Source: Luteimonas suaedae
GTDB lineage: Bacteria; Pseudomonadota; Gammaproteobacteria; Xanthomonadales; Xanthomonadaceae
Assembly: GCF_008312895.1 (NCBI RefSeq)
Contig: NZ_VSSP01000001.1
Location: forward strand, 124,001 to 188,000
DNA length: 64,000 nucleotides
Direction: 5' to 3'
This document shows, one piece after another, positions 26,758-35,652 of the stretch. The position numbers were made by a program, and so were the translations under genes. Each line of letters starts with the position of its first letter. Position 1 is the first letter of the stretch. A model generated the notes under the pieces. That model searched no databases. It was given only the letters and a program-made list of their open reading frames with translations, and was not told the origin of the DNA.

Positions 26758-27912
26758 TCACCACGGACTCCCGTCCGCCCGCAGCAGGATGTCGCGGTTC
26801 ACGGCGCGGACGTCGGTCTGGCCGGTCAGGGCCATGCTCACGTCCAGTTCCTTGCGGATGATCTCGAGCGTGCGGGTCACGCCGGCCTCGCCCATCGCGC
26901 CGAGGCCGTAGAGGAAGGCCTTGCCGATCAGGCCGCCGCGCGCGCCCAGCGCCAGGCCCTTGAGCAGGCTCTGTCCGCTGAGGATGCCGCCGTCGAACAG
27001 CACCTCGGTACGGTCGCCGACCGCATCGACGATCCGCGGCAGCATGTGCACCGACGCCGGCGCGCCGTCCAGCTGGCGGCCGCCGTGGTTGGACACGACG
27101 ATCGCGTCGATGCCGGCGTCGGCGGCCAGGCGCGCGTCCTCGGCGTCGAGGATGCCCTTGACGATCAGCTTGCCCGGCCACGACGCGCGGATCCATTCCA
27201 GGTCGCGCCAGTTGAGCGTCGGGTCGAACTGATCGGCGATCCACTGCGCCAGCGTGGTCAGGCTGTCGGCGCCGCGGATGCAGCCCTCCAGGTTGCCGAA
27301 CGAGCGGCTCGGCGCGCGCAGCACGCTCCACGCCCAGCGCGGCTTGCCGGCGATGTCCAGCAGGTTGCGCAGGGTCAGCTTGGGCGGCACGGTCAGGCCG
27401 TTCTTGATCTCGCGGTGGCGCTGGCCCTGCACGGTGAGGTCGACCGTCAGCATCAGCGCCGGACACTGCGCGGCGGCGGCGCGCTGGATCAGCTCGCGGG
27501 CGAAGCCGCGGTCGCGCATGACGTAGATCTGGAACCAGAACGGCGCGTCCACCGCGGCGCGCACCTGTTCCAGCGAGCAGATCGACATCGTGCTCAGACA
27601 GAACGGGATCCCCGCCTTGGCCGCCGCGCGCGCGCCATGGATCTCGCCGCTGCCGCACTGCAGTCCGGTCAGGCCGGTCGGTCCGATCGCCAGCGGCATC
27701 GACACCGACTGCCCGGCCAGCGTGGTCGCCAGCGAGCGCCGGTCCACGTCGACCATCACCCGCTGCCGCAGCCGGATCGCCTCCAGCGCGGCGCGGTTGT
27801 CGCGCAGGGTCAGCTCGTCGTAGGCGCCGCGGTCGGCGTATTCGAAGAACGCGCGCGGCACGCGCCTGCGCGCCAGTTCGCGCAGGTCGAGGACGGTGGT
27901 GATGGGTTCCAT
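26758..27912 (-). CDS. lldD: FMN-dependent L-lactate dehydrogenase
   Basis: 384 residues of the alpha-hydroxy-acid oxidase family. YADRGAYDELTLRDNRAALE opens the domain; LAIGPTGLTGL and the FMN/active-site block VVSNHGGRQLDGAPASV (catalytic His) are present, as is FDGGILSGQSLLKGLALGA. It would oxidise the L-lactate released by the last step of this fucose pathway to pyruvate, passing electrons to the quinone pool. It is the last gene of the leftward run, separated from the dehydratase gene by an inverted repeat. Confidence 0.9.
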   Translation of the reverse strand: MEPITTVLDLRELARRRVPRAFFEYADRGAYDELTLRDNRAALEAIRLRQRVMVDVDRRSLATTLAGQSVSMPLAIGPTGLTGLQCGSGEIHGARAAAKAGIPFCLSTMSICSLEQVRAAVDAPFWFQIYVMRDRGFARELIQRAAAAQCPALMLTVDLTVQGQRHREIKNGLTVPPKLTLRNLLDIAGKPRWAWSVLRAPSRSFGNLEGCIRGADSLTTLAQWIADQFDPTLNWRDLEWIRASWPGKLIVKGILDAEDARLAADAGIDAIVVSNHGGRQLDGAPASVHMLPRIVDAVGDRTEVLFDGGILSGQSLLKGLALGARGGLIGKAFLYGLGAMGEAGVTRTLEIIRKELDVSMALTGQTDVRAVNRDILLRADGSPW

Positions 27913-27968
27913 GGCAGTCCCTCTTTGCGTCGGTCGTCCGCAGTTGCCGATACTCGTCTCGAAACGCG

Positions 27969-28070
27969 CTATTTGCCGCGGATTGACGCGGATGAACGCG
28001 GATGGAGCATCAGGAGGGACGAAACTCCGGTTTTCTCCAGTTTATCCGCGTGTATCCGTGGCGAATGGCC
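27969..28070. repeat. GCGGAT inverted-pair element, copy 1
   Basis: A left arm with GCCGCGGATTGACGCGGATG and repeated ACGCGGAT faces an inverted right arm (reverse complement reads GGCCATTCGCCACGGATACA). Copies with the same architecture lie at 31077-31206 and 36290-36395. Here it sits between the dehydratase and lactate dehydrogenase genes of one transcription unit. Confidence 0.7.
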
Positions 28071-28084
28071 TTATGGGACGGGAT

Positions 28085-29416
28085 CTACTCGCCGGAGGAT
28101 ACCGGCAATGCTTCCCGCTCCTCGCGCCACACCGGCCCGTCGGGGAACAGGTGCTCACGCACCGATTCTTCGTACATCTCCGCGGAGAACCCGGGCGACA
28201 TGGGCGCGAGGTAGCGACCTTCGCGGATCCGCACCGGATCGACGAAGTGTTCGTGCAGGTGGTCGACGTACTCGATGGCGCGGTCGTCCATTCGCCCGCT
28301 GATCGCGATGAAGTCGGCCATCGCCAGGTGCTGCACCAGTTCGCACAGGCCGACGCCGCCGGCATGCGGGAACACGCGCACGCCGAACTTGGCCGCCAGC
28401 AGCAGGATCGCCAGGTTCTCGTTGACCCCGCCCACGCGCGCGGCGTCGATCTGGATCAGGTCGACCGCGCCGGCCTGCAGCAGCTGCTTGAACATCACCC
28501 GGTTGTGGGTGTGCTCGCCGGTCGACACCGGCACCGGCGCGATGCCGCGGCGGATCGCGGCGTGGCCGAGCACGTCGTCGGGGCTGGTCGGCTCCTCGAT
28601 CCAGGCGAGATCGAACGACGCCAGCCGCCGCATCCAGGCGATCGCGTCGTCCACGTCCCAGCGCTGGTTGGCGTCCACCGCCAGCGCGATGCCGGGGCCG
28701 ATCGCCTCGCGCGCGATGCGGCAGCGGCGCACGTCGTCCTCCACGCTCAGGCCGACCTTGATCTTGATCGTGCGGAAGCCGTCGGCCACCGCCTCGCGCG
28801 CCAGCCGCGCCAGCTTCTCGTCGGGATAGCCGAGCCAGCCCGGCGAAGTGGTGTAGGCGGGGTAGCCCTGTTCCAGCAGCAGCGCCGTGCGTGCCGCCCG
28901 GTCCGGTTCGGCCGCCCGCAACAGCGCCAGCGCCTCGTCCGGCGTCAGCGCATCGGTGAGGTAGCGGAAATCGATCAGGCCGACGATCTGCTCCGGCGTC
29001 ATCTCCGCGATCAGCCGCCACACTGGCTTGCCGGCGCGGCGTGCGGCCAGGTCCCAGGCGGCGTTGATCACCGCGCCGATGGCCATGTGCATCACGCCCT
29101 TCTCGGGACCGAGCCAGCGCAGCTGCGAATCGTCGGCGAGGCTGCGGGCGAAGCCGCCGAGGTCGTTCACGACCACATCGACCTCGCGCCCGACCACCAG
29201 GTGCGACAACGCCTGCAACGCGGCCGTCTGCACGTCGTTGCCGCGGCCGATGGTGAACACCAGGCCGTGCCCGGCGAGGCCGGACGGATCGTCGGTGCGC
29301 AGCGTCACGTAGGCGGCGGAGTAGTCCGGATCCGGATTCATCGCGTCCGAGCCGTCGAGCTGGCGCGAGGTCGGGAAGCGCACGTCGAAGGTGTCGAGCG
29401 CGACGATCCTAGTCAT
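28085..29416 (-). CDS. fucD: L-fuconate dehydratase, enolase superfamily
   Basis: 443 residues. The enolase-superfamily barrel shows KIKVG (base lysines), metal ligands in [19 protein letters not shown] and STGEHTHN, and the catalytic His in [10 protein letters not shown]. The N-terminal cap begins [20 protein letters not shown], as in the characterised Xanthomonas enzyme. It dehydrates L-fuconate to 2-keto-3-deoxy-L-fuconate. The start overlaps the upstream hydrolase stop by 8 bases, indicating translational coupling. Confidence 0.93.
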   Translation of the reverse strand: MTRIVALDTFDVRFPTSRQLDGSDAMNPDPDYSAAYVTLRTDDPSGLAGHGLVFTIGRGNDVQTAALQALSHLVVGREVDVVVNDLGGFARSLADDSQLRWLGPEKGVMHMAIGAVINAAWDLAARRAGKPVWRLIAEMTPEQIVGLIDFRYLTDALTPDEALALLRAAEPDRAARTALLLEQGYPAYTTSPGWLGYPDEKLARLAREAVADGFRTIKIKVGLSVEDDVRRCRIAREAIGPGIALAVDANQRWDVDDAIAWMRRLASFDLAWIEEPTSPDDVLGHAAIRRGIAPVPVSTGEHTHNRVMFKQLLQAGAVDLIQIDAARVGGVNENLAILLLAAKFGVRVFPHAGGVGLCELVQHLAMADFIAISGRMDDRAIEYVDHLHEHFVDPVRIREGRYLAPMSPGFSAEMYEESVREHLFPDGPVWREEREALPVSSGE

Positions 29417-30254
29417 GGGCGATCACTTCCTGGCGCTGCCGGCCCAGGCCCTCGATCTCCAGTTCCATCACGTCGCCGGGCTTCAGGTAGGTCGGCGGAT
29501 TCAGGCCAAGGCCGACGCCGGGCGGCGTGCCGGTGCTGATGATGTCGCCCGGGTGCAGGCTCATGTAGCGGCTGATGTAGCTGACCAGCTGCGCCACGCC
29601 GAACACCATGGTGCGGGTGCTGCCGTCCTGGTACGGATGGCCGTTGACCCACAGCCGCAATGCCAGGTCCTGCGGGTCGGGCACCTCGTCGCGGGTGACC
29701 AGCCAGGGGCCGATCGGGCCGAAGCCGTCGCAGCTCTTGCCTTTGACCCACTGCCCGCCGTGCTCGAGCTGGAACGCGCGTTCGGAAAGGTCGTTGACCA
29801 CCAGGTAGCCGGCCACGTGCTCCAGCGCGCGCTCCACCGGCACGTCGCGGGCGACGTCGCCGATCACGACGCCCAGCTCCACTTCCCAGTCGCTCTTCTC
29901 CGAACCGCGCGGGAGCGTCAGGCGGTCGTTCGGGCCGGTGATCGCGCTGGTGGCCTTCATGAACAAGATCGGCTGCTCCGGCACCGGCATGCCCGACTCG
30001 GCCGCGTGATCGGCGTAGTTCAAGCCGACGCAGATGAACTTGCCGACGCGGCCGACCGCGGGGCCGAGGCGCGGCGTGCCGTCCGCCTTCGGCAGCATGG
30101 CCGGGTCGAGCGCGCGCAGCCGCGCCAGGCCGTCGGCGGTCAGCGCCTCGCCGGCGATGTCGTCGACGAAGCCGTCGAGATCGCGGATGGCGCCGTCGGC
30201 ATCGAGCAGGCCGGGCTTTTCGTGGCCGGGTTCTCCGTAACGCAGCAATTTCAT
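29409..30254 (-). CDS. 2,4-diketo-3-deoxy-L-fuconate hydrolase, FAH family
   Basis: 281 residues. It has a small N-terminal domain and then the fumarylacetoacetate-hydrolase fold: [16 protein letters not shown], metal ligands in [20 protein letters not shown], and [12 protein letters not shown]. In this pathway the enzyme cleaves the diketo acid to pyruvate and L-lactate. It overlaps the downstream dehydratase gene and follows the SDR gene by 28 bases. Isomerase/decarboxylase members of the same fold are excluded only by context. Confidence 0.88.
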   Translation of the reverse strand: MKLLRYGEPGHEKPGLLDADGAIRDLDGFVDDIAGEALTADGLARLRALDPAMLPKADGTPRLGPAVGRVGKFICVGLNYADHAAESGMPVPEQPILFMKATSAITGPNDRLTLPRGSEKSDWEVELGVVIGDVARDVPVERALEHVAGYLVVNDLSERAFQLEHGGQWVKGKSCDGFGPIGPWLVTRDEVPDPQDLALRLWVNGHPYQDGSTRTMVFGVAQLVSYISRYMSLHPGDIISTGTPPGVGLGLNPPTYLKPGDVMELEIEGLGRQRQEVIAHD

Positions 30255-30282
30255 GCAGGTGGTCCTGGGAATGTGGGGATGT

Positions 30283-31035
30283 TCAGTTCGACCAGCCGCC
30301 GTCGATCACGTGGATCTGGCCGGTGGTGAAGGAGGATTCGTCGGAAAGCAGGTACAGCACCAGCGCGGCGATCTCCTCCGGCGCGCCGAGGCGGCCCATC
30401 GGCTGGCGATCGACGAAGCGCTTCCACACCGCGTCCGGATCGCCGCCGAGCGCGGACACCCGCTGCGCCAGCGATGGCGTCTTCACCGTGCCCGGGCAGA
30501 CCGCGTTGCAGCGGACGCCCCGGGCGACGTAGTCGGCGGCGATCGCCTTGCTCAGGCCGATCACCGCGGCCTTGGTGGTGCCGTAGGCGAAGCGGTCGGC
30601 CACGCCCTTGATGCTGGAGGCCACCGACGACATGTTGACGATGCTGCCGCCGCCACGTTCCAGCATGCCCGGCAGCACCGCGCGGCACAGCCGGTACATG
30701 GCGTCGACGTTGATCGCGAAGCTGCGCCGCCAGGCGTCCTCGTCGCAGCCGAGGATGCTGCCCTGGTGCACGTAGCCGGCGCAGTTGAACAGGCCGTCGA
30801 ACGGCTCGCGCGCGGCGACCAGCGCCTCGATCGCCCGCGCATCGGTCACGTCCAGCCGCATGGGTTCGATCGCGCCGTCGCCCGCGTCCGCGGCCAGGCG
30901 CGCCAGCGCCGTCTCGTCGATGTCCGCCGCCAGCACGCGCGCGCCCTCGCGCGCGCAGGCGAGCGCGCCGGCGCGACCGATGCCGGCGCCCGCCGCGGTG
31001 ATCAGGATGCGCTTGCCGGACAGGCGTCCGCTCAT
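30283..31035 (-). CDS. 2-keto-3-deoxy-L-fuconate dehydrogenase, SDR
   Basis: 250 residues, classical SDR: TAAGAGIGRAGALA binds NAD, NCAGYVHQGS follows, Ser is in NMSSVASSIKG, and YGTTK is the catalytic YxxxK. The C-terminal GQIHVIDGGWSN closes the fold. The TAAGAGIGRA variant and FNCAGYVHQG are typical of the fucose-pathway dehydrogenase, which oxidises the 4-hydroxyl of ketodeoxyfuconate with NAD+. The start at 31035 follows GGAG. It is separated from the lactonase gene by an inverted-repeat element. Confidence 0.9.
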   Translation of the reverse strand: MSGRLSGKRILITAAGAGIGRAGALACAREGARVLAADIDETALARLAADAGDGAIEPMRLDVTDARAIEALVAAREPFDGLFNCAGYVHQGSILGCDEDAWRRSFAINVDAMYRLCRAVLPGMLERGGGSIVNMSSVASSIKGVADRFAYGTTKAAVIGLSKAIAADYVARGVRCNAVCPGTVKTPSLAQRVSALGGDPDAVWKRFVDRQPMGRLGAPEEIAALVLYLLSDESSFTTGQIHVIDGGWSN

Positions 31036-31076
31036 GTCGTGTCTCCGTTCGTGTCTTCTATGTCTGGAGCCCGTCT

Positions 31077-31206
31077 GAAAAGCATTTCTTTGCCGCGGAT
31101 CGACGCGGATAAACGCGGATGAAGCATCGAACGGAGGGGGAAGATCCCGGTCTTGCTTCGATGCGTATCCGCGTTGTCCGCGTCGATCCGTGGCGAATGG
31201 CTTTTC
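31077..31206. repeat. GCGGAT inverted-pair element, copy 2
   Basis: This is the best-preserved copy. The left arm starts AAAAGCATTTCTTTGCCGCG and ends with GATGAAGCATCGAA; the right arm, read in reverse complement, starts AAAAGCCATTCGCCACGG and ends CGGATACGCATCGAA. The arms could pair over about 48 bases around a loop of about 30. It ends at the fuconolactonase stop codon, within the catabolic operon. Confidence 0.8.
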
Positions 31207-32050
31207 ATGAGGCGAATTCCAGTCCGTAAAGGGTGGCGGCGTTGCCGCCGAATACCCGTGCTTCGGCTTCCGGCGCATGCCGGCGGATCAGGTCGCGCGC
31301 CAGCGCCAGCCAGCCGCCGTAGTCGCCGCACAGATTCAGCACCGGCCAGTCGCTGCCCCACAGCACCCGCGTCGGGCCGAAGCAGGCCAGCATGTGCGCG
31401 GCGTAGCGGTCGAGCGTGCCGGCGCCGGCGCCTTCGCCGGCTTCGCTCAGCAGGCCGGACAGCTTGCAGTACGCGCCGGTGTCGCGCGCCAGCGCGGCGA
31501 TGTCCCGCGCCCAGCCGTCGAAGCCGCCGCCGGCGATGTCGGGCTTGCCGGCATGGTCGATCACCGCGCGCAAGTCGGGGTGGCGCAGCAGCCGCGCATG
31601 CAGCGGAGCCAGATGTCGCGGTCGCACCAACGCGTCGAACGCCAGCCCATGCTTGGCCATCGCCGCGAACGCGGGGTCCAGGTCCGGCCGCGCCAGCCAG
31701 CCGGGGTCGGCGATGTCCTGCACCATCGGCCGCAGGCCGCGCAGGCGTCCTTCGCCGCGGGCGGCCAGTGCGGCGATCCGCCGCGGCGCGTCGGCGGCCT
31801 CGAAATCGCTCCAGCCGACCACGCCGGCGATGAAGGCGTGGTCGCGCGCCAGTCGCAGCAGGTACTCGGTCTCGGCCTCGGTGGGGGCGGCCTGCACCAG
31901 CACCGTGGCGCGCACGCCGTGGGCGGCGAGCAGGGGTTCCAGGTCGGCCGGTTGCCAGTCGCGGTACAGCGCACCGGCTTCCGGCGTCAGCCAGCCGTAG
32001 TCGCCGCGGTCGAGCCGCCAGAAGTGCTGGTGCGCGTCGATCAGGTGCAT
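31205..32050 (-). CDS. L-fuconolactonase, amidohydrolase-2 family
   Basis: 281 residues. The metal motif DAHQHFW is at residues 5-11, LVQAAPTEAETEYLL follows, and DHAGKP and LWGSDWPV carry the later metal ligands. This TIM-barrel group hydrolyses sugar lactones; the fucose-pathway member converts L-fucono-lactone to L-fuconate. Its start overlaps the stop of the AKR gene by 10 bases, so the first two pathway steps are translationally coupled. Confidence 0.9.
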   Translation of the reverse strand: MHLIDAHQHFWRLDRGDYGWLTPEAGALYRDWQPADLEPLLAAHGVRATVLVQAAPTEAETEYLLRLARDHAFIAGVVGWSDFEAADAPRRIAALAARGEGRLRGLRPMVQDIADPGWLARPDLDPAFAAMAKHGLAFDALVRPRHLAPLHARLLRHPDLRAVIDHAGKPDIAGGGFDGWARDIAALARDTGAYCKLSGLLSEAGEGAGAGTLDRYAAHMLACFGPTRVLWGSDWPVLNLCGDYGGWLALARDLIRRHAPEAEARVFGGNAATLYGLEFAS

Positions 32051-33120
32051 GCCGGGGTCGGCGCCTCCGCTGCCAGCAGGCCTGCCGCGCGCAGCCGCGG
32101 CCAAAGTGTCGACGGCACTTCGGCGTGCATGCGCGCAGCGGCGCTGCGCGCTTCCTCCGCGTTGCGCATGCCGGCCACGACCGTGGCCACCGCCGGGTGC
32201 GCCAGCGGAAACTGCAGCGCCGCCGCGCCGGTCTCCGCGCCCTCGCCGGCGCACAGGTCGTACAGGCGCTGCGCGCGCGCCAGCGTGTCCGGATCGACCG
32301 GACGGTAGTCGTAGGTGGCGCCGGGCCGGCGCGCGTCGCCGAGCAGGCCGGAGTTGTAGGGCCCGGCGGCCAGGATCGATACGCCGCGTTCGCCGGCAAG
32401 CGCCATCAGCCGCGCCGAACGCGCCTGTTCCAGCAGGGTGTAGCGGCCGGCCAGCATCACGCAGTCCAGCGGGAAGCGCGGTAGCACCTCGAGGCACACG
32501 TCCTCCTCGTTGACGCCCAGGCCGATCGCGCGACAGGCGCCGGACGCCTTCAGTTCCGCCATCGCCGGCAGCGCTTCCTCCAGCGCCTGCCGCAGCACTT
32601 CGGGATGGCGGTCGCCGTGGGTCAGGCGGCCGATGTCGTGCAGCAGCAGGATGTCGACGTAATCGGTGCGCAGGCGGCGCAGGCTGGCCTCGAACGCGCG
32701 CAGCACGCCGTCGCGACCGTAGTCGAACACCGCGCGCCGGCCGGCCACGGCGAAGCCGTCGCGGCCTTGCGCCGTAGCCTCGTCCTCGATCCGGCGTCCG
32801 GCCTTGGTGGAGATGACCAGCTCCGCGCGCACCTGTCCGGCCAGCGCGTCGCCCAGCCGCGCTTCGCCCAGGCCGTAGCCGTAGTAGGGCGCGGTATCGA
32901 AATAGCGGACGCCCGAAGCCAGCGCCGCCGCGACCGCGGCTTCCGCCTCGGCCGCGTCCACCGGCGCATACAGGTTGCCGATCGGTGCGCCGCCGAAGCC
33001 GAGCACGGTCGGTGCGACCGGGCCGCCGGCGACCCGGCGCCGGGGCAGGGCACTGCCGGGTGCCGCCGCCGGCACGGCCGAATCCGGGCCGTCGGGGGCC
33101 GGGCCAGCCGTCTTGTGCAT
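32041..33120 (-). CDS. L-fucose dehydrogenase, aldo/keto reductase family
   Basis: 359 residues. The AKR tetrad is visible: Asp and Tyr in RYFDTAPYYGYGLGE, Lys in LVISTKAGRR, and His in ILLLHDIG. VLGFGGAPIGNLY begins the barrel, after about 40 Pro/Ala-rich residues. The enzyme oxidises L-fucose to its lactone with NAD(P)+, starting the pathway. I chose the ATG at 33120 with GGAG upstream; a frame extension to 33207 runs through the AT-rich promoter. It is the first gene of the leftward six-gene run. Confidence 0.88.
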   Translation of the reverse strand: MHKTAGPAPDGPDSAVPAAAPGSALPRRRVAGGPVAPTVLGFGGAPIGNLYAPVDAAEAEAAVAAALASGVRYFDTAPYYGYGLGEARLGDALAGQVRAELVISTKAGRRIEDEATAQGRDGFAVAGRRAVFDYGRDGVLRAFEASLRRLRTDYVDILLLHDIGRLTHGDRHPEVLRQALEEALPAMAELKASGACRAIGLGVNEEDVCLEVLPRFPLDCVMLAGRYTLLEQARSARLMALAGERGVSILAAGPYNSGLLGDARRPGATYDYRPVDPDTLARAQRLYDLCAGEGAETGAAALQFPLAHPAVATVVAGMRNAEEARSAAARMHAEVPSTLWPRLRAAGLLAAEAPTPACT

Positions 33121-33150
33121 GGTCGAACTCCGCGGGAACGTTTCGCTAGT

Positions 33151-33169
33151 AAAATCTACATCCATATTT
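33151..33169. promoter_or_regulatory. Candidate IclR-type site before the fucose operon
   Basis: AAAATCTACATCCATATTT matches the fucP-side site (bases 25261-25279) at 13 of 19 positions, including the shared CATATTT end. It lies 31 bases upstream of the L-fucose dehydrogenase start in an AT-rich island, where a promoter is expected. It is not a good palindrome by itself. Confidence 0.4.
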
Positions 33170-33376
33170 AAGACAAACAAAGTTGCACTGCAACATCCAG
33201 GCGGCATGCCGGGCAGCCGGTCGCAGCTGAGACCCCGTTGCCGGGTCGGCGCCCGCGCGCGGCGAGCGTCCCCAAGAACGCGGGATCGCCGGCGATCGGG
33301 AACGAGCCGCTGCGCGCGTCAGACGGAAGGCAAGGAGCCGTTGGCTACCATGGCGTTCCCGCACAGGAGCCTCCGC

Positions 33377-34306
33377 ATGACCCAGGGCAGCCAGCACTCG
33401 GCCGACGACCCGCGCAACGCCGACATCCGGATTTCCGTCAACGGCGTGCTGAAGCACCGCGACCAGGCAGTGGTGTCGGTGTTCGACAGCGGCTTCGTGC
33501 TGGGCGACGGCGTCTGGGAGGGGTTCCGCGTGGTCGGCGGCCACCCGGTCTTCCTCGAGTCGCACCTCGATCGCCTGTACGAGGGCGCCAAGGCGCTCGC
33601 GCTCGACATCGGGCTCGACCGCACCGGGCTCACGCGCGCCATCTACGACACCCTCGACGGCAACGGCATGCACGGCGACGGCGTGCACGTGCGGCTGATG
33701 GTCACCCGCGGCGTCAAGCGCACGCCGTACCAGGACCCGCGCGTCACCGCGGGCCCGGCGACGATCGTGATCATTCCCGAATACAAGACGCCGTCCGATG
33801 AGACCGCGCGGCGCGGCCTGTCCCTGTTCACCGTGCACGTGCGCCGCGGCCATCCGGACGTGCAGGACCCCAAGCTCAACTCGCACAGCAAGCTCAACTG
33901 CATCACCGCCTGCATCCAGGCCTATACCGCCGGCGCCGACGAAGCGCTGATGCTCGATCCGCATGGTTTCGTCGCCACCTGCAATTCCACCCATTTCTTC
34001 ATCGTGCGCAAGGGCGAGGTGTGGACCTCGAACGGCCAGTACTGCCTCGGCGGCATCACCCGCGGCAACGTGATCGCGCTCTGCCGCGACGCCGGCATCC
34101 CGGTGCAGGAGAAGCCCTTCAGCCTCACTGACGTCTACGGCGCCGACGAAGCCTTCGTCACCGGCACATTCGCCGGCGTGGTGCCGGTGCACACCATCGA
34201 CGGCCGCCGCATCCGCGACGAGCGCGGGCCGACCGTCGAACGCCTGCAGGCCCTGTACCGGGCGCTGGTGGCGCGCGATGCCGCCGGACGCCGCCGGCCG
34301 GAGTGA
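33377..34306 (+). CDS. Class IV PLP aminotransferase
   Basis: 309 residues of the branched-chain/D-amino-acid aminotransferase fold. VFDSGFVLGDGVWEGFRVVG is the N-terminal signature; the probable PLP lysine is in SHSKLN (near residue 172), and GADEALMLDPHGFVATCNST and CLGGITRGNVIALC are the cofactor-binding blocks. The substrate could be a branched-chain keto acid or another amino acid. An AGGAG lies 7 bases before the ATG at 33377; an ATG at 33350 is an alternative. A sulfotransferase-like gene starts 9 bases after its stop. Confidence 0.88.
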   Translation: MTQGSQHSADDPRNADIRISVNGVLKHRDQAVVSVFDSGFVLGDGVWEGFRVVGGHPVFLESHLDRLYEGAKALALDIGLDRTGLTRAIYDTLDGNGMHGDGVHVRLMVTRGVKRTPYQDPRVTAGPATIVIIPEYKTPSDETARRGLSLFTVHVRRGHPDVQDPKLNSHSKLNCITACIQAYTAGADEALMLDPHGFVATCNSTHFFIVRKGEVWTSNGQYCLGGITRGNVIALCRDAGIPVQEKPFSLTDVYGADEAFVTGTFAGVVPVHTIDGRRIRDERGPTVERLQALYRALVARDAAGRRRPE

Positions 34307-34315
34307 GAAAACAGG

Positions 34316-35047
34316 ATGGTTGAGCCGCTGCGCATCGCCATGTGGTCGGGCCCGCGCAACATCTCCACCGCGATGATGCGCGCCTGGGAGAACCGCGCCG
34401 ACTGCGCGGTCAGCGACGAGCCGCTCTATGCGCACTACCTGGCGCACACCGGGCTCGACCATCCTGCCCGCGACGCGGTGATCGCCGCCGGCGAAACCGA
34501 TTGGCGCAAGGCCGTCGACGGGCTCCTCGGCCCGTCCCCGGCGCAGAAGCCGATCTGGTACCAGAAGCACATGACCCACCACCTGCTGCCGCACATCGAG
34601 CACGGCTGGATCGCACGGCTGCGCAACGTCCTGCTGATCCGCGATCCGTACGAGGTCGTGGCCTCGTACGTGAAATCACGTGCCGCGGTCGCCGCCGACG
34701 ACATCGGGCTGCCGCAGCAGGCCGTGCTCTACGACGAATTGTGTGCGGTCGGCGAGGCGCCCCCGATCATCGATGCCGGAGACTTCCTGCGTGCTCCCGA
34801 GGCGCACCTGCGTGCGCTGTGTGGCTGGCTCGGCATCGAATTCAGCGCGCGCATGCTGCACTGGCCGCAGGGCCCGCGCGCCAGCGACGGGGTATGGGCG
34901 CCGCACTGGTACGCGAGGGTCCGGAAGTCCACCGGCTTCGCGGCGCCGGTGGCGCGCGAGATCGCGCTGTCCGGCGAGGCCGCCGCCGTCGCCGAGGCCT
35001 GCCGGCCGCATTACGCGCGTCTGCGCGCGCTGCGCATGCGCGTCTGA
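34316..35047 (+). CDS. Sulfotransferase-like P-loop protein
   Basis: 243 residues. RIAMWSGPRNISTAMMRAW at the N-terminus resembles the 5'-phosphosulfate loop of sulfotransferases, and LIRDPYEVVASYVKS the 3'-phosphate loop with its Arg-Asp-Pro. YQKHMTHHLLPHI and the terminal helices fit the same fold. Transfer from PAPS or another phosphate-bearing donor is likely, acceptor unknown. It is tightly linked to a class IV aminotransferase, which suggests that both act on one amino-acid-derived molecule. Confidence 0.78.
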   Translation: MVEPLRIAMWSGPRNISTAMMRAWENRADCAVSDEPLYAHYLAHTGLDHPARDAVIAAGETDWRKAVDGLLGPSPAQKPIWYQKHMTHHLLPHIEHGWIARLRNVLLIRDPYEVVASYVKSRAAVAADDIGLPQQAVLYDELCAVGEAPPIIDAGDFLRAPEAHLRALCGWLGIEFSARMLHWPQGPRASDGVWAPHWYARVRKSTGFAAPVAREIALSGEAAAVAEACRPHYARLRALRMRV

Positions 35048-35192
35048 CCGGCCCGGGGTTGCGATCCCGGCAACCTGTTCCTGTGGCGCGATGGGAGCCG
35101 CGACTGCTCTTGTTTCGCAGCGTCGCGAATTCCAGCGGCGGCAAGCCGCGATTCCCACGGGAACCGGTCGCATCCGGGCGCTGGCCGTGCGG

Positions 35193-35639
35193 TCAGGGTT
35201 TCTTCGGCACGATGGAAATCGCGCCGCTGCGCTCGACCACCGCGTACTTGACCTGCCGCATCTTTTCCAGCCCGTGCGCCGAGCGCGCGGCTTCCAGGAC
35301 ATCCTGCTCGTCCACCTGCGCCATCCGCATTCGCTTCGGCAGCGGTTCGCCGTCCTGGACGACGATCAGCGGAACGTCGTCGAGCCAGCGTGCGGCCGCC
35401 GGGACCTTCTCCTTCAACACCGCCATGCCCTGTTCGATCAGCACCAGCGTAGCGACCAGGATCAAGGCCGTGGTGACCGAGAAGTCGTCGCCGATCAGCC
35501 CCTGCGAGACCGATTCGCCGATGATCAGCAACAGCACCATGTCGAACCCGGTCATCTCGGCCAGGGCGCGCCTGCCGCTGATGCGGAACACGATCATCAG
35601 GAACAGATAGATGGCGGCGGCCCGCAGTACGATTTCCAT
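35193..35639 (-). CDS. DUF421/YetF-type membrane protein
   Basis: 148 residues. Two or three N-terminal membrane helices (RAAAIYLFLMIVFRISGRRA, then MVLLLIIGESVSQGLIGDD and TALILVATLVLIEQG) precede a small cytoplasmic alpha/beta YetF domain (VPLIVVQDGEPLPKRMRMAQ, QVKYAVVERSGAISIVPKKP). Function unknown; members are common in stress-linked loci. It follows the next gene upstream by 13 bases and is probably in its operon. Confidence 0.87.
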   Translation of the reverse strand: MEIVLRAAAIYLFLMIVFRISGRRALAEMTGFDMVLLLIIGESVSQGLIGDDFSVTTALILVATLVLIEQGMAVLKEKVPAAARWLDDVPLIVVQDGEPLPKRMRMAQVDEQDVLEAARSAHGLEKMRQVKYAVVERSGAISIVPKKP

Positions 35640-35652
35640 GGTGTGCTCCGGC

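Noticed and set aside
33120..33207. N-terminal extension of the L-fucose dehydrogenase
   Set aside because: The extension would translate the AT-rich promoter stretch and has no ribosome site, whereas GGAG stands before the ATG at 33120.
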